From contig NC_081149.1 of the NCBI RefSeq assembly GCF_958295425.1, positions 4,323,701-4,387,700 on the forward strand: a DNA stretch of 64,000 nt. Direction: 5' to 3'. This DNA comes from Solea solea. Lineage: Eukaryota; Chordata; Actinopteri; Pleuronectiformes; Soleidae. Of the stretch, positions 1 through 12,700 are shown piece after piece. Both the position numbers and the translations under genes were made by a program. Position 1 is the first letter of the stretch. Each line of letters opens with the position of its first letter. Under the pieces are notes generated by a model. It was not told the origin of the DNA, did not search any database, and saw only the letters and a program-made list of their open reading frames with translations.

Positions 1-707
1 GGTAAACTGCTCACACAAACCTGTTTCTGGGAGAATTCTGTCTCAGAAGTGCAGCAGTTGACTTTGAAAATGTAACAGAGGAACTTCCCATCATTACGTG
101 AACATATTCTGCTTGCTCTTGTTCTTCTGTGACAGAGAAAGTAAATATCTTGAGTCATTTTAGGCTACAAATGCTTTTCCCCCTCTAGAGTACAATAAAC
201 ATTATAAATGGAAACAAAACATTTATAAATCAACCTAACAAAAACACAATAGCAACAACATATAATCCACAGCAGCATTTCAAACCAACATATCATAATC
301 CTAATCCTAACAATTGATCGTCCACAAACTGGGGAATCAGTGGCAGCTGTAAGTTTTTAAATACACATTTAAAAGATTCTCACAAAGGTCCAAAAACAAA
401 TGTGGAAATTAGAGATGGATTCATTTTTCCATGATGATACGACAGATTTAACAAAAATCAGGCATATGTTTGAAGAATGAATAAAGACCGGGCTTCAATT
501 TAATTTACCTCCATCTAATCTATGTGTAAATTCAATTATAACTCCAGCACTTAGTTACTGTAAGGAACTAAATCAGTGTATGTGTTCAGACTCTCTGCAT
601 GTTTACTGCTTCCAGATACAATTAGGCTGATAATATTTTAACAGCTTCTTTGTGAAAGAGACATTAAGTATCTCTCCTAATAATTAAAGTTAATTATATG
701 GAATTAG

Positions 708-1092
708 ATTTGTGTCAATATTTTTCACAAATCACTTTTTAAGATGCAAAAAAAATATGGATTTAATCATTCAAAAATATTGTATTTTATTGTTTGAAAA
801 TAAACTTGTTCTTTATGCTCCCTGGTTTGTTCTTTGCGCTTTGGTTTTTTGTTTGTGGGCGGGCCTTAGGAAGCTGCCTGCTGATTGGCTACTGAGTTTT
901 GGAGTGACAGCTCAGTGGTCCACTCAAACTCAATGAGTAAGCAGCTTCCTGAGGACAAAAAAAACAAAGCGCAAAGAACAAACCAGGGAGCACAAAGTGT
1001 ATTTTAAAACAATAAAATACAATATTTTTGATGGATTCAATCCACATTTTTTTGCTTCTTAAAAAGTGTTGTTTGAAAATATTGACACAAAT
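708..1092. repeat. 385-bp near-perfect palindrome (foldback/MITE-like element)
   Basis: The left arm begins ATTTGTGTCAATATTTT and the right arm ends with the reverse complement of that string. The two arms pair over about 150-170 bp each with few mismatches, including the shared inner block CTGGTTTGTTCTTTGCGC and its complement. A spacer of roughly 60-90 bp from about 880 separates them, and part of it (AAGCTGCC and GCAGCTTCC) also pairs. There is no coding capacity. The form fits a nonautonomous DNA transposon with long terminal inverted repeats. I could not find a clean target-site duplication. Expressed RNA from it would make a long hairpin. Confidence 0.8.
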
Positions 1093-1097
1093 ATATT

Positions 1098-1345
1098 TAC
1101 CGTATAGGACTGCTTAATGAATTATCTTCATAATGTATTCATCTGTGGATTATTTTCTCGATTAAATGATAAGTTGTTGTCACATTGTTGTTTCCCACGC
1201 CTCGAAATGATCATGTTCTTCAAAAAATATGGAGCAAAGAAACCAGAAAATATCCAAATTTCAGAGACTGAAAAGTCAGAATAAAACTGATTAATTCATT
1301 ATCAATTAACAGTTGACGATTCATTAAGTCATCTATTATTAAACG
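1098..1345. repeat. Degenerate hAT-like MITE copy
   Basis: This stretch shares blocks with the intact element at 7095-7452: ATTATTTTCTCGATTAA, then GGAGCAAAGAAACCAGAAAA followed by an AT-rich string, and an AGTTGACGATTCATTAA-type end. The terminal repeats are worn and no target duplication can be seen. It is an old copy of the same family, with no coding capacity. Confidence 0.55.
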
Positions 1346-1546
1346 TTTAATTTACTGGTCAGAGAATCTGTGGATGTACAGTGAAGGTCACATGTTTCCA
1401 TTCAGACTAGTAAAGCACAGTCACATGCTCTGTAGTGTAGCATAGACTTTCAAAGCATTCGTGTCATGTGCAACTTATACTGTAAGCAAAGTGGTATTTT
1501 ATCTTTGCAAAGACAAAGAAGTATTTAGTTATCAGCATCATTATAA

Positions 1547-1587
<41 letters not shown>

Positions 1588-2310
1588 ATAATATAAATCC
1601 TTAAAAAACATTTAGTTTTTCTAAAAAGAGAGTGATGGGTGACACATGTTCCATCATCACCACTAACACACAGTCTGACAGCGTCCTGTTGTCTGGATGA
1701 ATACGTCCCCAACACACGTGCACTTCACTTCTGTTTGTTTTTTGATTAAAGATGAGTCCTGAGTCAGAGACAGTGAAGTTATCGTCAGAGAAATGGTTGA
1801 TTGCTGAGTTCTTTGTCTTTCTCACTGTTGAAAGAGGTTATAAATAAGAAATGAACCTTGCCTCTCGGCTGGTTTTCTTTCCGTGAGCAAAACAGTTTTG
1901 AGTAAAGTTTTGTAAGTGTTTGATTGGAAGCCTTAGTCTCTGACTTTGATTAACTAACGAGACACTTAGCGCGTCATTTAGGTCACATCCAGGCGCAGCG
2001 TCTCAGGGGCTTAAAGCACTGGCTAAGCCTCTCTGTCCTGATCTCCTCTCGTCAGAAGAACACGGACAGAAGCCCTGGTTCTGTGTGTTTTGTGTGACTC
2101 TAGTGATCCGTCTCTCTGTCTCTCTCTCTCTCTAAATCTGTGTGCAGTGATGGGTCTGAGTGTCCATTTATGGCTCAGAATTAGCCTTAAATTCTATAAA
2201 GAGTGTGAGTGTGGAGCCGGTACAGAAGTGTTGTTCTCTGTCTGTAAGATCAGTTTATTTACATTATTCTGAAAGGCACTTATATGTGAGGAGTAAGTCG
2301 AAATTATGAC

Positions 2311-2450
2311 GGTGGGGTGGCTCAGTGGTTAAGACCGGTACCCTGGGTGCAAAAGACATCATGGTCGCAAGTTCAACTCCACCCCTGGCAGATTGTACTC
2401 AATTCACTTATAAGTCGCTTTGGATAAAAACGTCTGCTAAATGATGTAAT
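2311..2450 (+). mobile_element. tRNA-derived SINE
   Basis: The head contains an A-box-like string (TGGCTCAGTGG) and, about 40 bp on, a B-box-like string (AGTTCAACTCC), the internal RNA polymerase III promoter of tRNA genes. The tail reads TAAGTCGCTTTGGATAAAA followed by CGTCTGCTAAATGATG, a 3' end common to many fish SINEs and their partner LINEs. It sits inside an AT-rich tandem array whose unit resembles AGTCATAATTATGAGATAAA (about 2448-2550), with related sequence also just upstream, suggesting insertion into that array. It is not a functional tRNA: no cloverleaf can be formed. Confidence 0.8.
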
Positions 2451-2552
2451 ATGAGATAAAAAGTCATAATTACGAGATAAAGTCATAATTATGAGACAAA
2501 AAAGTCAAAATGATGAGATAAAAAGTCAAAATGATGAGATAAAAAGCCACTT
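2448..2552. repeat. AT-rich tandem array, unit about 18-21 bp
   Basis: Four to five imperfect copies of a unit like AAAAGTCATAATTATGAGAT follow each other directly after the SINE tail. The last two copies have changed to AAAAAGTCAAAATGATGAGA. Pure low-complexity sequence. Confidence 0.7.
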
Positions 2553-4640
2553 TGAGGATATTTTAACAATAAAGACTTTTAAGTTTGACCTTTTTTTATT
2601 TTTGGCAGAAATGGGCTTCCATATTTATGTAATTAATAAAAACCTGCCTACTGTACGTTTAAAGCTGCAGAGACACAAACATAATAGTGAGCACAGAGCG
2701 ACACATTGACTTGTTTGGTCTGTAAAATGCTGATTAGACGTAGAAATGTTGAAAAACCTGGAAATGATGATGTTCTTTAAAGCCTTGTTTTTGTCCACAA
2801 ACCAAAACCATTAATTTATTAATCGCTTAATAATGGAATGACTGTTGTTGCCAACACTTCAACTTCATTGTTTTACCAAATTTTAACTGCAAGAAAACAG
2901 AGTAACACTAGACTGCTCCTTTAATTTAAAGATCACTGACAGCAAGAGCAGTAAAGCTTCAGCTGCAAGAGCCACCAGTAAAAGTGGATGGATTATTATT
3001 TTTAGTATGATGAAGACAAAGGTGATAGATTTTGATCATTTCTCTAAAAGAAGTGATATGTTCAAGGAAGTAAGGATGTGTAGGTTTTATAAAACCATTT
3101 TATTCAAGCAGCTACACAAAAAACATATTGTTGCCAAAGCATTTTACATTAAATATTACTTTTTACATACAGGGTTGTGTAACAGGGGTGCTTCACCCTC
3201 TGACTTTTCTCTTGCTTAAACATGATTGTTTTCCCCTCATAAAACTAACAAATAGATGCCAGTAAACAATATTCCCATTTGCTAGAAAAAAAAGTTTTTA
3301 ATTTACTTTGCATATTTATTAATTTATTTTTATTGCCTTGTCCGTGACTTTGCTTTGCTTGGATTCATGAAATGAAATCTCTCTCTTTAGAGAACAGGTA
3401 ATGGATAATTGTAGAATGTGATGTATTTGGTGTTTGTTTCAATTCATCTATCGGTTTTATTACTTCACTGTATTTATTTATTTATTGTTTGTGTTTTGGG
3501 CACTCGCTGTGCTATTATTGTAGTGTTTGCCATATGTGTTACTACTTCTCAAGCGTTCCACCTAATCAATAAATTGGTAACTAAGTGGTGTTTCACAATT
3601 TAAAAAAAAGAGCCTAAAAGAGCCTTGAGTGAGTGTCAATGATTGCACTGACCTTTGTATAGAAGGCCTTCACGTGCAGGGAGAGTCGTCTTACTGATAA
3701 ACCTCAGCGCCCCGTGTGTGTCTCTGCAGCGTCTCCGGCACGAGACAACAGTCCTCAGGAGACACCTGTGCTGAGACGACGAGGCTGCAGGGACACAGAG
3801 TGTTGTGGACCACATCTGATCATGTAAATGAGTGGATTAAACACGTTTGTCCATAGTTAACTCACAGTTATTCACAGTGTAATCACACGTGGTCTAAATG
3901 CATCTTAAAGGGATGTTTTTTTAAAGATTTTCCGTCTCCTCTGCTGAAAGCCTCTGGATGTCACACGGTCGAGCGTGTGTCATCATGTGTGGACGTTCTT
4001 CCTGTCTGCACCACATGTTCATAGGGACACAGACGGTGCTGTTTACAGCAGATGCTAATTTGCGACACAGGAATTGACAGATGGTGATGATATAAAAGTA
4101 AACAAAGTATAAAACAGCATCATTTCAAAATAAATAATAATAATAATAATACATTTAACATTACATCCCAGGGCTACACAGATTTGTTAGCTCTCTTAAC
4201 AATTGTGAATTTTACAGCTCAGATCAGGTAACAAGTTCCAAGCTTTTGCTCCTTAGTCTGAGCAAAAGATGATTTACAGAATCGGGGTTTACAGTTTTCC
4301 ACTTCTGCTGTGACAGGGGCCCGGTCTACAGGGGCCCCTGGGAAAAGGTTTCTGTTAACAGCAGATTACTTGAACAAACACTTCATTTAGATGAGATACA
4401 TTTCATTCATTCTCATCCTAATCCAAACATAATGAAGTGAGTCAGTCAGTAAAAATCCCTGAAGGCAGGATTTGTATTATCTGTTGTTAGTAGGCTATAA
4501 TTGCACATGTACACTATATTTATTTGTGCATCTACCTGCGACAGGCAATATTTCTCTAGCCTTCATTCATTGTACATAACGCACATAATCTCCTTTATAC
4601 ATCCCAGTGCAATACTGCAATTCTCGCTCTCTCTCTTATT

Positions 4641-4695
<55 letters not shown>

Positions 4696-5234
4696 ATAAA
4701 TAAATAAAATAAAGGTGCTGTATATTTGTATCTTTTTTCTACATCTTCTTTTACATTTTTTAAATATTTTTATACTCTGTATAGATTTTAATTTGAGCTC
4801 TATATTTATACTTAAGTTTGTGTTTCCCGTAACTGACTCGTAGAACCCGCACAAGATTTCCAATGTTCCTGGACTGTCTGTTTAAGCACAAATGGCAAAT
4901 AGAAACCTTGAACCTTGAACCTTTTATTCTGTTCTACCTTTCTTTAATCTCTTGCTTGTTTTGTGTTGTCTAATTTGTGAAAGTGAATTTCCCCCGATGA
5001 GGAATAAATAAAGACTAAATGATCTTATCTTAGAGATGTAAATATGTAAGATGCAACGTGTGCTCACTGCATTTTTTGCAAAGGTTTTTCAGTGCAAATG
5101 TTGCTACACTGACAACAGGAATAGGTCGACTAATGAGATCTAGCATCAGTGTGCGGACAGAGATCGTTAGTAACGAGATGTAGTATAATTTAGTTTACAG
5201 TTGTTGCCTTTTCGGTTGGCTTCCATTTGCAACA

Positions 5235-5245
5235 TTCTTATCACA

Positions 5246-5286
<41 letters not shown>

Positions 5287-5309
5287 CATATATACACACA
5301 TACATATAT

Positions 5310-5354
<45 letters not shown>

Positions 5355-5410
5355 TATATACACACAGAACCATATATTTATATATATATATATATATGGT
5401 TCTGCAATAA
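5235..5410. repeat. AT/ATAC microsatellite with embedded palindromes
   Basis: A mixed TA, TACA and TATG repeat. The last 40 bases (5365-5404) form a perfect palindrome with unique-sequence ends, CAGAACCATATAT and its complement. The open frames across it are low-complexity artefacts. Confidence 0.85.
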
Positions 5411-7094
5411 TTTTAGGTTTAATTAAGTTTTTTCATTTCAACAATTAGGGTAGGAGGCAGGTAGGAATGTGTTCATTGAGCTGTTGTTTATTTATTTTAA
5501 ATAAAACCTTTTCCCAGTGGCTGAATATTTCCTTCTCTCTGTCAGCAGAGACATTGACGCTTTATACGTATTTGTTTATAATAAGTTACATCATCGTCAT
5601 GGCAATACTCAATATCATTCCGTGTAGTATTGTGTAAATTATAATCCTGCCTCAGTAAATGCAGGAAAAGTAAATGCATGAAAAAAAGTGTTTGAAGCTT
5701 TTGTTTCAAAGTCGAGGAGTTAAGGAGGTTTTGATCATGTGATGTGATCTACAATATTAAATAGCTACATACACAATAAAAGCAGCTGAACAGTAAATAA
5801 ATAAACCTTTCTGTCAACTGCTGATTTCTAAAAAGGAAAAGGATTTTTCACTGTTCATATATTGTGTAACGTGGTCAAAAGAAGAACTTGATGTCTGTAT
5901 ATTCATAAATGTTTGAGTCAACTGTGAACAAATAAACACATGCTCCACAGTGACTTCTCTCTCAGCCGATGAAAAACACCAGCAGGAGGATGTGAAACCT
6001 CTACTTCCTGCTTCTGTCTTTGCACAATAAGAGATCGATGGCCTGAAATGGAGCAGTATTTAAATATCAAACGTTTCTTATACGTAAGAAGCAAAAAATA
6101 TAAGCGCGAAAACAACAGCAGCGATATTTTCTCACACTTCGATAACAAGTTACAAACGAGTGAACGAATGCTAATGATTTTTGAGTTTCTAAGAGAAGAG
6201 AAAAATGTGTATAAATCTAATTTTTTTAATGTGATTTTTACTTTTTTTTACTTTCTGTTTTAATGAAACATTTTAATGAGGACGAAAACACAAGTGCAGT
6301 TTATTCTCTTTTCATAATTGAACTCCCAGAATCCTCACATTCACTATGTGACCAGTATGACATTATCGATAATACTTTACGTTTTGATTCCTGCATACTA
6401 AGTAGTAAAAAAAATACTTTATTATATATCTAAAAAAGTGTGAAGGGGTGAACTAACATTATACATAATGACACATTGTTATATGAATCGTATTGTCAGA
6501 TCCTAAAACAACAATGTTTTTGTTCATATTGAAATGAAGAGCAGGGAATCTGCTCGGCATCTAAACTGTTTAACCGTGTGTGACTTTTGATTTGTGAAAC
6601 TCTCCAAACACCCAGATGTGCTTTAAAATAAGAATAAATTCTTGTTCACGACCGTTTCAAAAGGTGAACTGCATGTGATGGTTTTACGCACACAGGGACA
6701 TTTAGACAGACAAGCGTTAAATCATGAGGCAACATTTAATTTCATCAAAGTTAAGGCTTAACTTCAAGTGGGCCTTAAAAAAGTTACGGCCTCTTTTTTG
6801 TTGACTTTTCAATGATAACTCATTGTCTTCACTTCAAAGATGATAATGAGTGATAAAGTGAAATTTGAGTTGTTGTATAGTTCTGTCAGACTTATATTCA
6901 GCCTTTAAAATTAACATAACAACACTTTTTTATTTTATTACGTTATTGTTATTAAAACTATTTTCAACTGAGATAATTGTGAACTATGATTGGTTCAGAA
7001 GAAACTGAAAACACTTGTTTTTAGTCAGAGATTTGACTTCACATATTTGTTCTTTATTCCCAGAGAACTACAGCGGTGAATGTTTTGTTAAATC

Positions 7095-7452
7095 TAGAGC
7101 TGAAACAATTATTAATCGATTGCTAAATTAATCGACAACTATTTTGATCATCGAATAATCGTTTGAAGCGTTTTTCATGATTAAAACAAGATTTCCGATT
7201 GTTTAAGCTTCTTTAATGTGAATATTTTCTTCATTTCTTTGCTCTGGAGAACAAAGAAATCATTAAAAGTCAATCATTTCAGTTTGTGGACAGAACAAGA
7301 CATTTGAGAACATCATTATTTCCAGGTTTGATGGATACTGATCAACATTTTTAAAGTTTTCTGATATTCTGAACACCAAACGATTAATCGATTAATCGAG
7401 AAAATAATCGACAGATTAATCAATTATGAAAATAATCTTATTTGCAGCTCTA
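7095..7452. mobile_element. hAT-like MITE with perfect 8-bp target duplication
   Basis: The element begins TAGAGCTG and ends CAGCTCTA. It is flanked on both sides by the same 8 bases, GTTAAATC (7087-7094 and 7453-7460). Inside the ends, ATTAATCGATT-type motifs occur in inverse orientation on the two sides. At 358 bp with no open frame it must be nonautonomous. The 8-bp duplication and short inverted ends are the hallmark of the hAT superfamily. Degenerate relatives lie at 1098-1345, 50952-51158 and 56158-56440. Confidence 0.85.
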
Positions 7453-8869
7453 GTTAAATCAATACTGTCGACTCAAAAAACAACCGCAACTAATGTTTGT
7501 TTGAAAGGAATGAAACGCATCATTTTACGATATTGTGATTGTGAGCTGGGTTCTTCTTCAGTTTAAAGCAAAACTAGTTTCATATCTAGTTAAATAAGTT
7601 GATAAAACAAAGCAAAAGCAGTGATTAGGCTGCAGGATAATAAGGATACATTTTTATTTTATGTTTTTAAATAAAGCAGAAGCTGCTTCACAGAATTAGA
7701 AACAATAGAAACAAGTGCTCAGCATTGAAATTGAAAACAATCAGTGTATACCTTATGACATGTAGGTGTCACTTCCTGTTGTGACATCACAGAAACAGGA
7801 TGTTGTCCCAGCAGCAGCAGCAGCAGCAGCTCCACTTACAACAGGTCATTCATGTTTTCATCAGTGAAACTGAAAAGAGACACAAATGAATTCATGAGTG
7901 CATGTGACTTTACATTTAATTCAGACGACACAAGACAAGGACACAGCGACGTGTGACAGGACAAAAAAACAACAAAAACAACAAGTTATGAATAATTTCA
8001 ACCTTAACCTAAAGATTTTATTATTAGTATTTATCAATAACAGTTAAATGACAATTACAATGACATAATTGATATACAGTGAAATGACAATAAAAAGCAT
8101 TTTAACATGTTCCTCAAAAAGTAGAACATGTTACATTGTTGTACGTACGTTTTGTTTCATTCAGTTAAATGTAAAGTGTACATAGTCGCCGATAACACGT
8201 TTTTTTAATTTTTGTTTTTATTCTTGTGTATTTATTCTAGTACGTTTTGTGATGTAATGTGAGTCAATTGAACCGTTTGACAGTCGGACTAACCGAGCAC
8301 ATGCTTCTGCAGTTGCTGCTCGAACAAAGCTCACAAAATGGAGAGTGGGGCGAGGTGGGAGGAGAAACACACACACACACACACACACTGTGGCAGGAAA
8401 CTAGAGAACGTGAGCAATGGTCCTTTAGTTTTCAGCGTATTTTACTTTAGCTAGAAAAAAGGAAACTAGCCAAAACTGTAACATTGTAACATGGCTACTT
8501 TTGAACCACCGCGACATAGTGACTACGTTATTATGTTGTTGTTTTTATTTTATCATCTGGAGATTGTTTTTCTTTAATTAATATCTTTTTAATCCGGTTC
8601 AAAAAAAATAAAGTGTAGGAAGAAACAAACCAATGCTAACACTGTATTAGCACAAGCTCAAATGAAGTCGACCGTGCATGTCGCGTCGTAACGTAACGTC
8701 GTGGGCTCATTAAGATCATTTACATGTTAAATGTCCATAATTATTTATGGTCTAAATTGTAGATAGTATAATGTGTTTTTAAACATGTTATTTTAAGCCT
8801 ATTTGGAGGCTAAAACGTTACAAAGTGTACACTGAGGCCACAAAGGTGAAGTAACTTACAGTAAATGAA

Positions 8870-9760
8870 GTGTGAAGGCGCTCCCTCTCTCCTGCAGTCT
8901 GAGCCACGGCCGCCACCTAGAGGCCAAAATGGGGCGCTGCACTCCGGCTCGCGGCGGAGGCCTTCAGAGAGGAGGCCCGCCGAGATATATAATGATTATA
9001 TTATAACAAATATGGACAATATCTTTAAGGCAGCCGTCTTAAAAAATCGGTTGAATTTGTGTGTTATGCTTTCAGGGTCACGTGTGAGCGAATGTAAGCC
9101 GTAAAATGTGTCAAATACTCTTTCATTTGTGTCGTAATAAACGTTTTTAAATGAATGAGGCGAACAACAAACATGAATTTGCGCTACTTCAATTAATCAT
9201 CGTTATTTTCTTCTTGGTTCGCATTCTTGAGAAAAAGCGTCTTCTTTGTTTTTACGAAAATAACATTTCCGAGTGACGTAGTAACGCAGCTGTTACTAAT
9301 TAACCTCTGAGTGCGCGCGTGGTCAGTTGACAGGAATTCCTTCCCGTGTCTGTGTGTTTATGCGTGTGTGTGTGTGCGTTGCGCGCGTCCGCTGTGACAC
9401 CGAGGCCTGGACCCGCCGCGCCGCGGCCCTCTGACGCCTCAGCGCGAGCCTGCGTGGCCGCATCGAAAAGGCAAATGATTTTTCCACGGTAACCGGCGGC
9501 GGCAGCGACCAGGCGCGCCCACCCGCGGAGAGTGGATATTAATTCACGGTGACCGGCACCGTGGGCGCGCGCGGCGGAGCTCTTTGAAGTCTGCAAATTG
9601 GAGCCGATAGAAGCGCGCGAGACAGCTCTTCCCCTTCTATAAAAGTCGAATTACAATGCGCGTTCACGACGCTTCTGATGAAATTTAGCCTGGTAATAAA
9701 AGCGAGAGCCAATACTGGACACCCGGAGACTTTAGGGTGACGCACAGGATACATTATTAT
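8870..9760. promoter_or_regulatory. CpG-rich block with a TATA box, no assigned gene
   Basis: This block is rich in GC and CpG, densest at 9300-9620, in an otherwise AT-rich region. A TATAAAAG box lies at about 9639-9646 on the plus strand and a CCAAT string at about 9709. A CTCF-like CGCCACCTAGAGGCCA string occurs at about 8910. This fits an unmethylated promoter, but I could not find an open frame with recognisable protein on either strand nearby. It may serve a noncoding RNA, a far exon of a gene off the left edge, or an enhancer. The open frame of 98 codons across it on the minus strand has no recognisable domain. Confidence 0.45.
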
Positions 9761-12700
9761 CGTCGATTATTATTATTTATTATAAAAATAATAATAATAA
9801 GAAGAAGAATAATAACAGTTAATTTGGCTTAATTCAGTGTATGGAAGATATGAACCTGTGTGGTACAGTTGCTGCTGTGAAGCGTGTTTGAAGTTAAAGC
9901 TCCAGTATGTAACTTCTGGCTTCTCCCACATCTGGATAATCCTGCAGGTGTTTCTGAAAGGACGACTCCAAGTCCATTTACCAACTGTTCTTCTTCACTG
10001 TTCCCTTTCTCATGTTTCACAGAACCAGGGTGAATTCCTTAACATAAACTTGGCTGTAATGTCCTCATCAGCTGTGACGTAAACTAAACATCGCTGACGC
10101 TGTGAGTCACACAGAGAGTCACATGTGACGTTTGACATTAGTCTGAACAGAGTGGACATTTGTGTCATATTTACAAGCTACAGTCTACAACTGTAAACTG
10201 TTTTCTGAGAAAAAAACTACAACAACTATACCATGTGAAATAAATGAAATGAAAGAACTTAGTTAATGCACAGTTTGTTTCTAAAAAAAATACATTTAAT
10301 CTCTGGCAGATGTAAATAAAGTTGATAAGAGTTTTTTCTTTTCTTTTTTTTAAATCTATTAACAATGACTTAGTCCGATTTAATCCATAAATTTAAGGTT
10401 AAATTATTTGGCTTTATTTGTATTACATTCGCAGGGAGTCAAGTGCATTTATTCATGGTTGTTCAGACATAAGGAGGATTTCAACAAATGTAAATAAAAA
10501 AGCATATCAGAGACAATTTTCTCAAGTTTCTCTTCTTAGCACATTATTATATATGTTAGAAAATAGAGAATGTGAAAAATATACAACTGTTCAGAATTGT
10601 GGAGTAAAGTCCAGGGCCGGCCAAAGCTTTTTTGTGCCCCTAAGTTGAATGTGATTGGGGGGGCCCTCCCACCTCAGAGTAGCCGGTACTTGACTGTTAC
10701 TGATATAAATGTAACACTATAAATTGCAATAAATCACACTAAACCTGTGTCACTCTTATTTCTTACCTTAGACGGCAGTAAAATCACAAAAGTCTTGTAT
10801 TCATTTGCACTTTTAGGGCAAAGTTTAATGACTTTGTTTTTCAAAACTTCTAACTAGAAAATAAACCCAACACATTCAGCTCTGATGAATGTGTTTGAAT
10901 ATCTAAATACATCTAAAAAGATCAAATGTTTGTGTGTTTTTCCCCATGCATGTAAAACAGTTTCTCTTCAGGATGTTTAGCTGTGTCAAAACAAATCTAC
11001 AGCTCGTCATAGTGAGCATTAGTTCACCTCACTAACACTAACGATACAAAACCCCCTCAGTGCACTTGATCAGTGATTCACTTGTCCTTGTCCTTGTCCT
11101 TCGTCCTGAAAACGTGTCTCACCTGGTTGCAAAAACACACAAAGAAGCTCTGCCACTATATTTAATTAAAGTGTAATAATTCCTAAAGATGAGGAAATGA
11201 AGTAAGAGAAGAAGAGCAGACTCCTGCTGAGAGGCTGCAGTACCACTGATAGAGAAAGAGGGGACGACAGAGAGCAGGACTGTAGCTAAACCAGCTGTGT
11301 TTGTATACAGTGTAATATCGTTAAACTGTGAGCAAAATGGTAAAAATGTTGCTCCTTTGTGCCTTTGTTGAACAAGTAGTTTGATACAAGTGTGTTGATG
11401 GTTATATTATGACTCACAGCGATGTTTACCTGCTAAAGCGTATATAAGATATTCCTTTATTCGTCCCACATGGGGAAATGTGCAGTGTTACAGCAGCCAA
11501 CAATCAGGCCTTTAATATATGTACTGCTGATACTGATGATGCCAATGAGATCCTCAATGTTCCAGTGAAGAATAAATGACTACCTGGATGTTTGAAATCA
11601 TTTCTTTCTGTTTTTAAAAACACACTGGGCTCTAAATTCAATACATAAATGTCTGTGATTCTGTAGAGAATTATTATCGTCCAACAATCACAAATCCTCT
11701 CTTCCCTTTTTTTCCCCATTAAACAATATAGGAAATTAATATTTTAGGAATTTGGACATTTGTTTGACATCAGCTCCTCGTCCTACAACCTCCCACACAG
11801 CCAGTGACATGAGACCCAGAGCAGAACAGCTGGATTTGACCCTCGTGAGTTAATTTTTTCCCTTTTAGTTCACCATTCATTTAACACTCACCAGGCAGCC
11901 AATCACTCTGCTGGGACTCAATGCATTCAGGTGTGTCGCCATGGTCAAGAGGCGGCTGAAGCGCTGGCATTTCCTGTACATACACAATCATCTCTGTAAT
12001 ATCAGAGAAAAAGAAGAGGAAAACATCCTGTGAGAAAATGCCTCACTGTTGTCAGAGGTCAGAGAACAATTAGACTGGTTTGAAACCTAGAAGCAGCAGA
12101 GACAACAGAAGGTGTCCTGTGTACCTAATAAAGAATCGTGCTTTAGAAGATAGATGCCTCCTATTTTAAGTCATCATCCCTCCTCTGTCTTGCTCCATTT
12201 GTGTCGTTATTGTACTTTTTATTTCTGGAAAAATGTCCTCCCTAAGGGGGAAAGAATCAGAAGTTTGTTTGTTCTCTTCTTCCCTCACTCATGTTTTAAA
12301 AAAGTCAAAACGTTGATCATTAGCTGCAGCGCTAATGCTACCGTGAGCCGAGGACAAGCAGCACCGACGGCGATAATGATAAAACATTTTATTTGTATAG
12401 CACTTTTCTAAATACTCAAAAGACACTTTACAAGGAGACGGGAAAAAAAAAAGCAACAATGAAAACATGTCATGAATAAAAATAGAGACAACTTTTAAAA
12501 AGAGAAAATACAATGTCAGTAGAATTGTGGGTATTTCAATGAGCACCGTGTTAGCAAGATAACCTAACGTGACTACCTATCCCATCCATGGTTCAACTGT
12601 TATTCATCAAAAGGACCCGTTAACAGATAAAACACTTGTGAAGCGTGGATTTGGATTTTATCCGGCCAACTAGGACACGCTGCTTAATGAAACACCCTGA

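Larger units (their letters stand above)
1..8840. other. Noncoding, repeat-rich stretch left of the zinc-finger gene
   Basis: I find no exon in this stretch that shows a conserved protein or consistent splice phases. It is AT-rich and holds a TTA microsatellite (about 1545-1585), AT microsatellites (about 4640-4690 and 5250-5400), an AGC run (about 7808-7832), a CA run near 8370, a tRNA-type SINE, a 385-bp palindrome and hAT-like MITE copies, listed separately. Around 4870-5040 there is a tail of the kind seen at the 3' end of fish LINEs (repeated ACCTTGA units, then a stretch reading GTGAATTTCCCC and ending in AATAAAG). The short open frames here are low-complexity or repeat-derived. Confidence 0.6.

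Noticed and set aside
2311..2450. Possible tRNA gene
   Set aside because: A and B boxes are present but no acceptor stem or anticodon arm forms, and a SINE tail follows.
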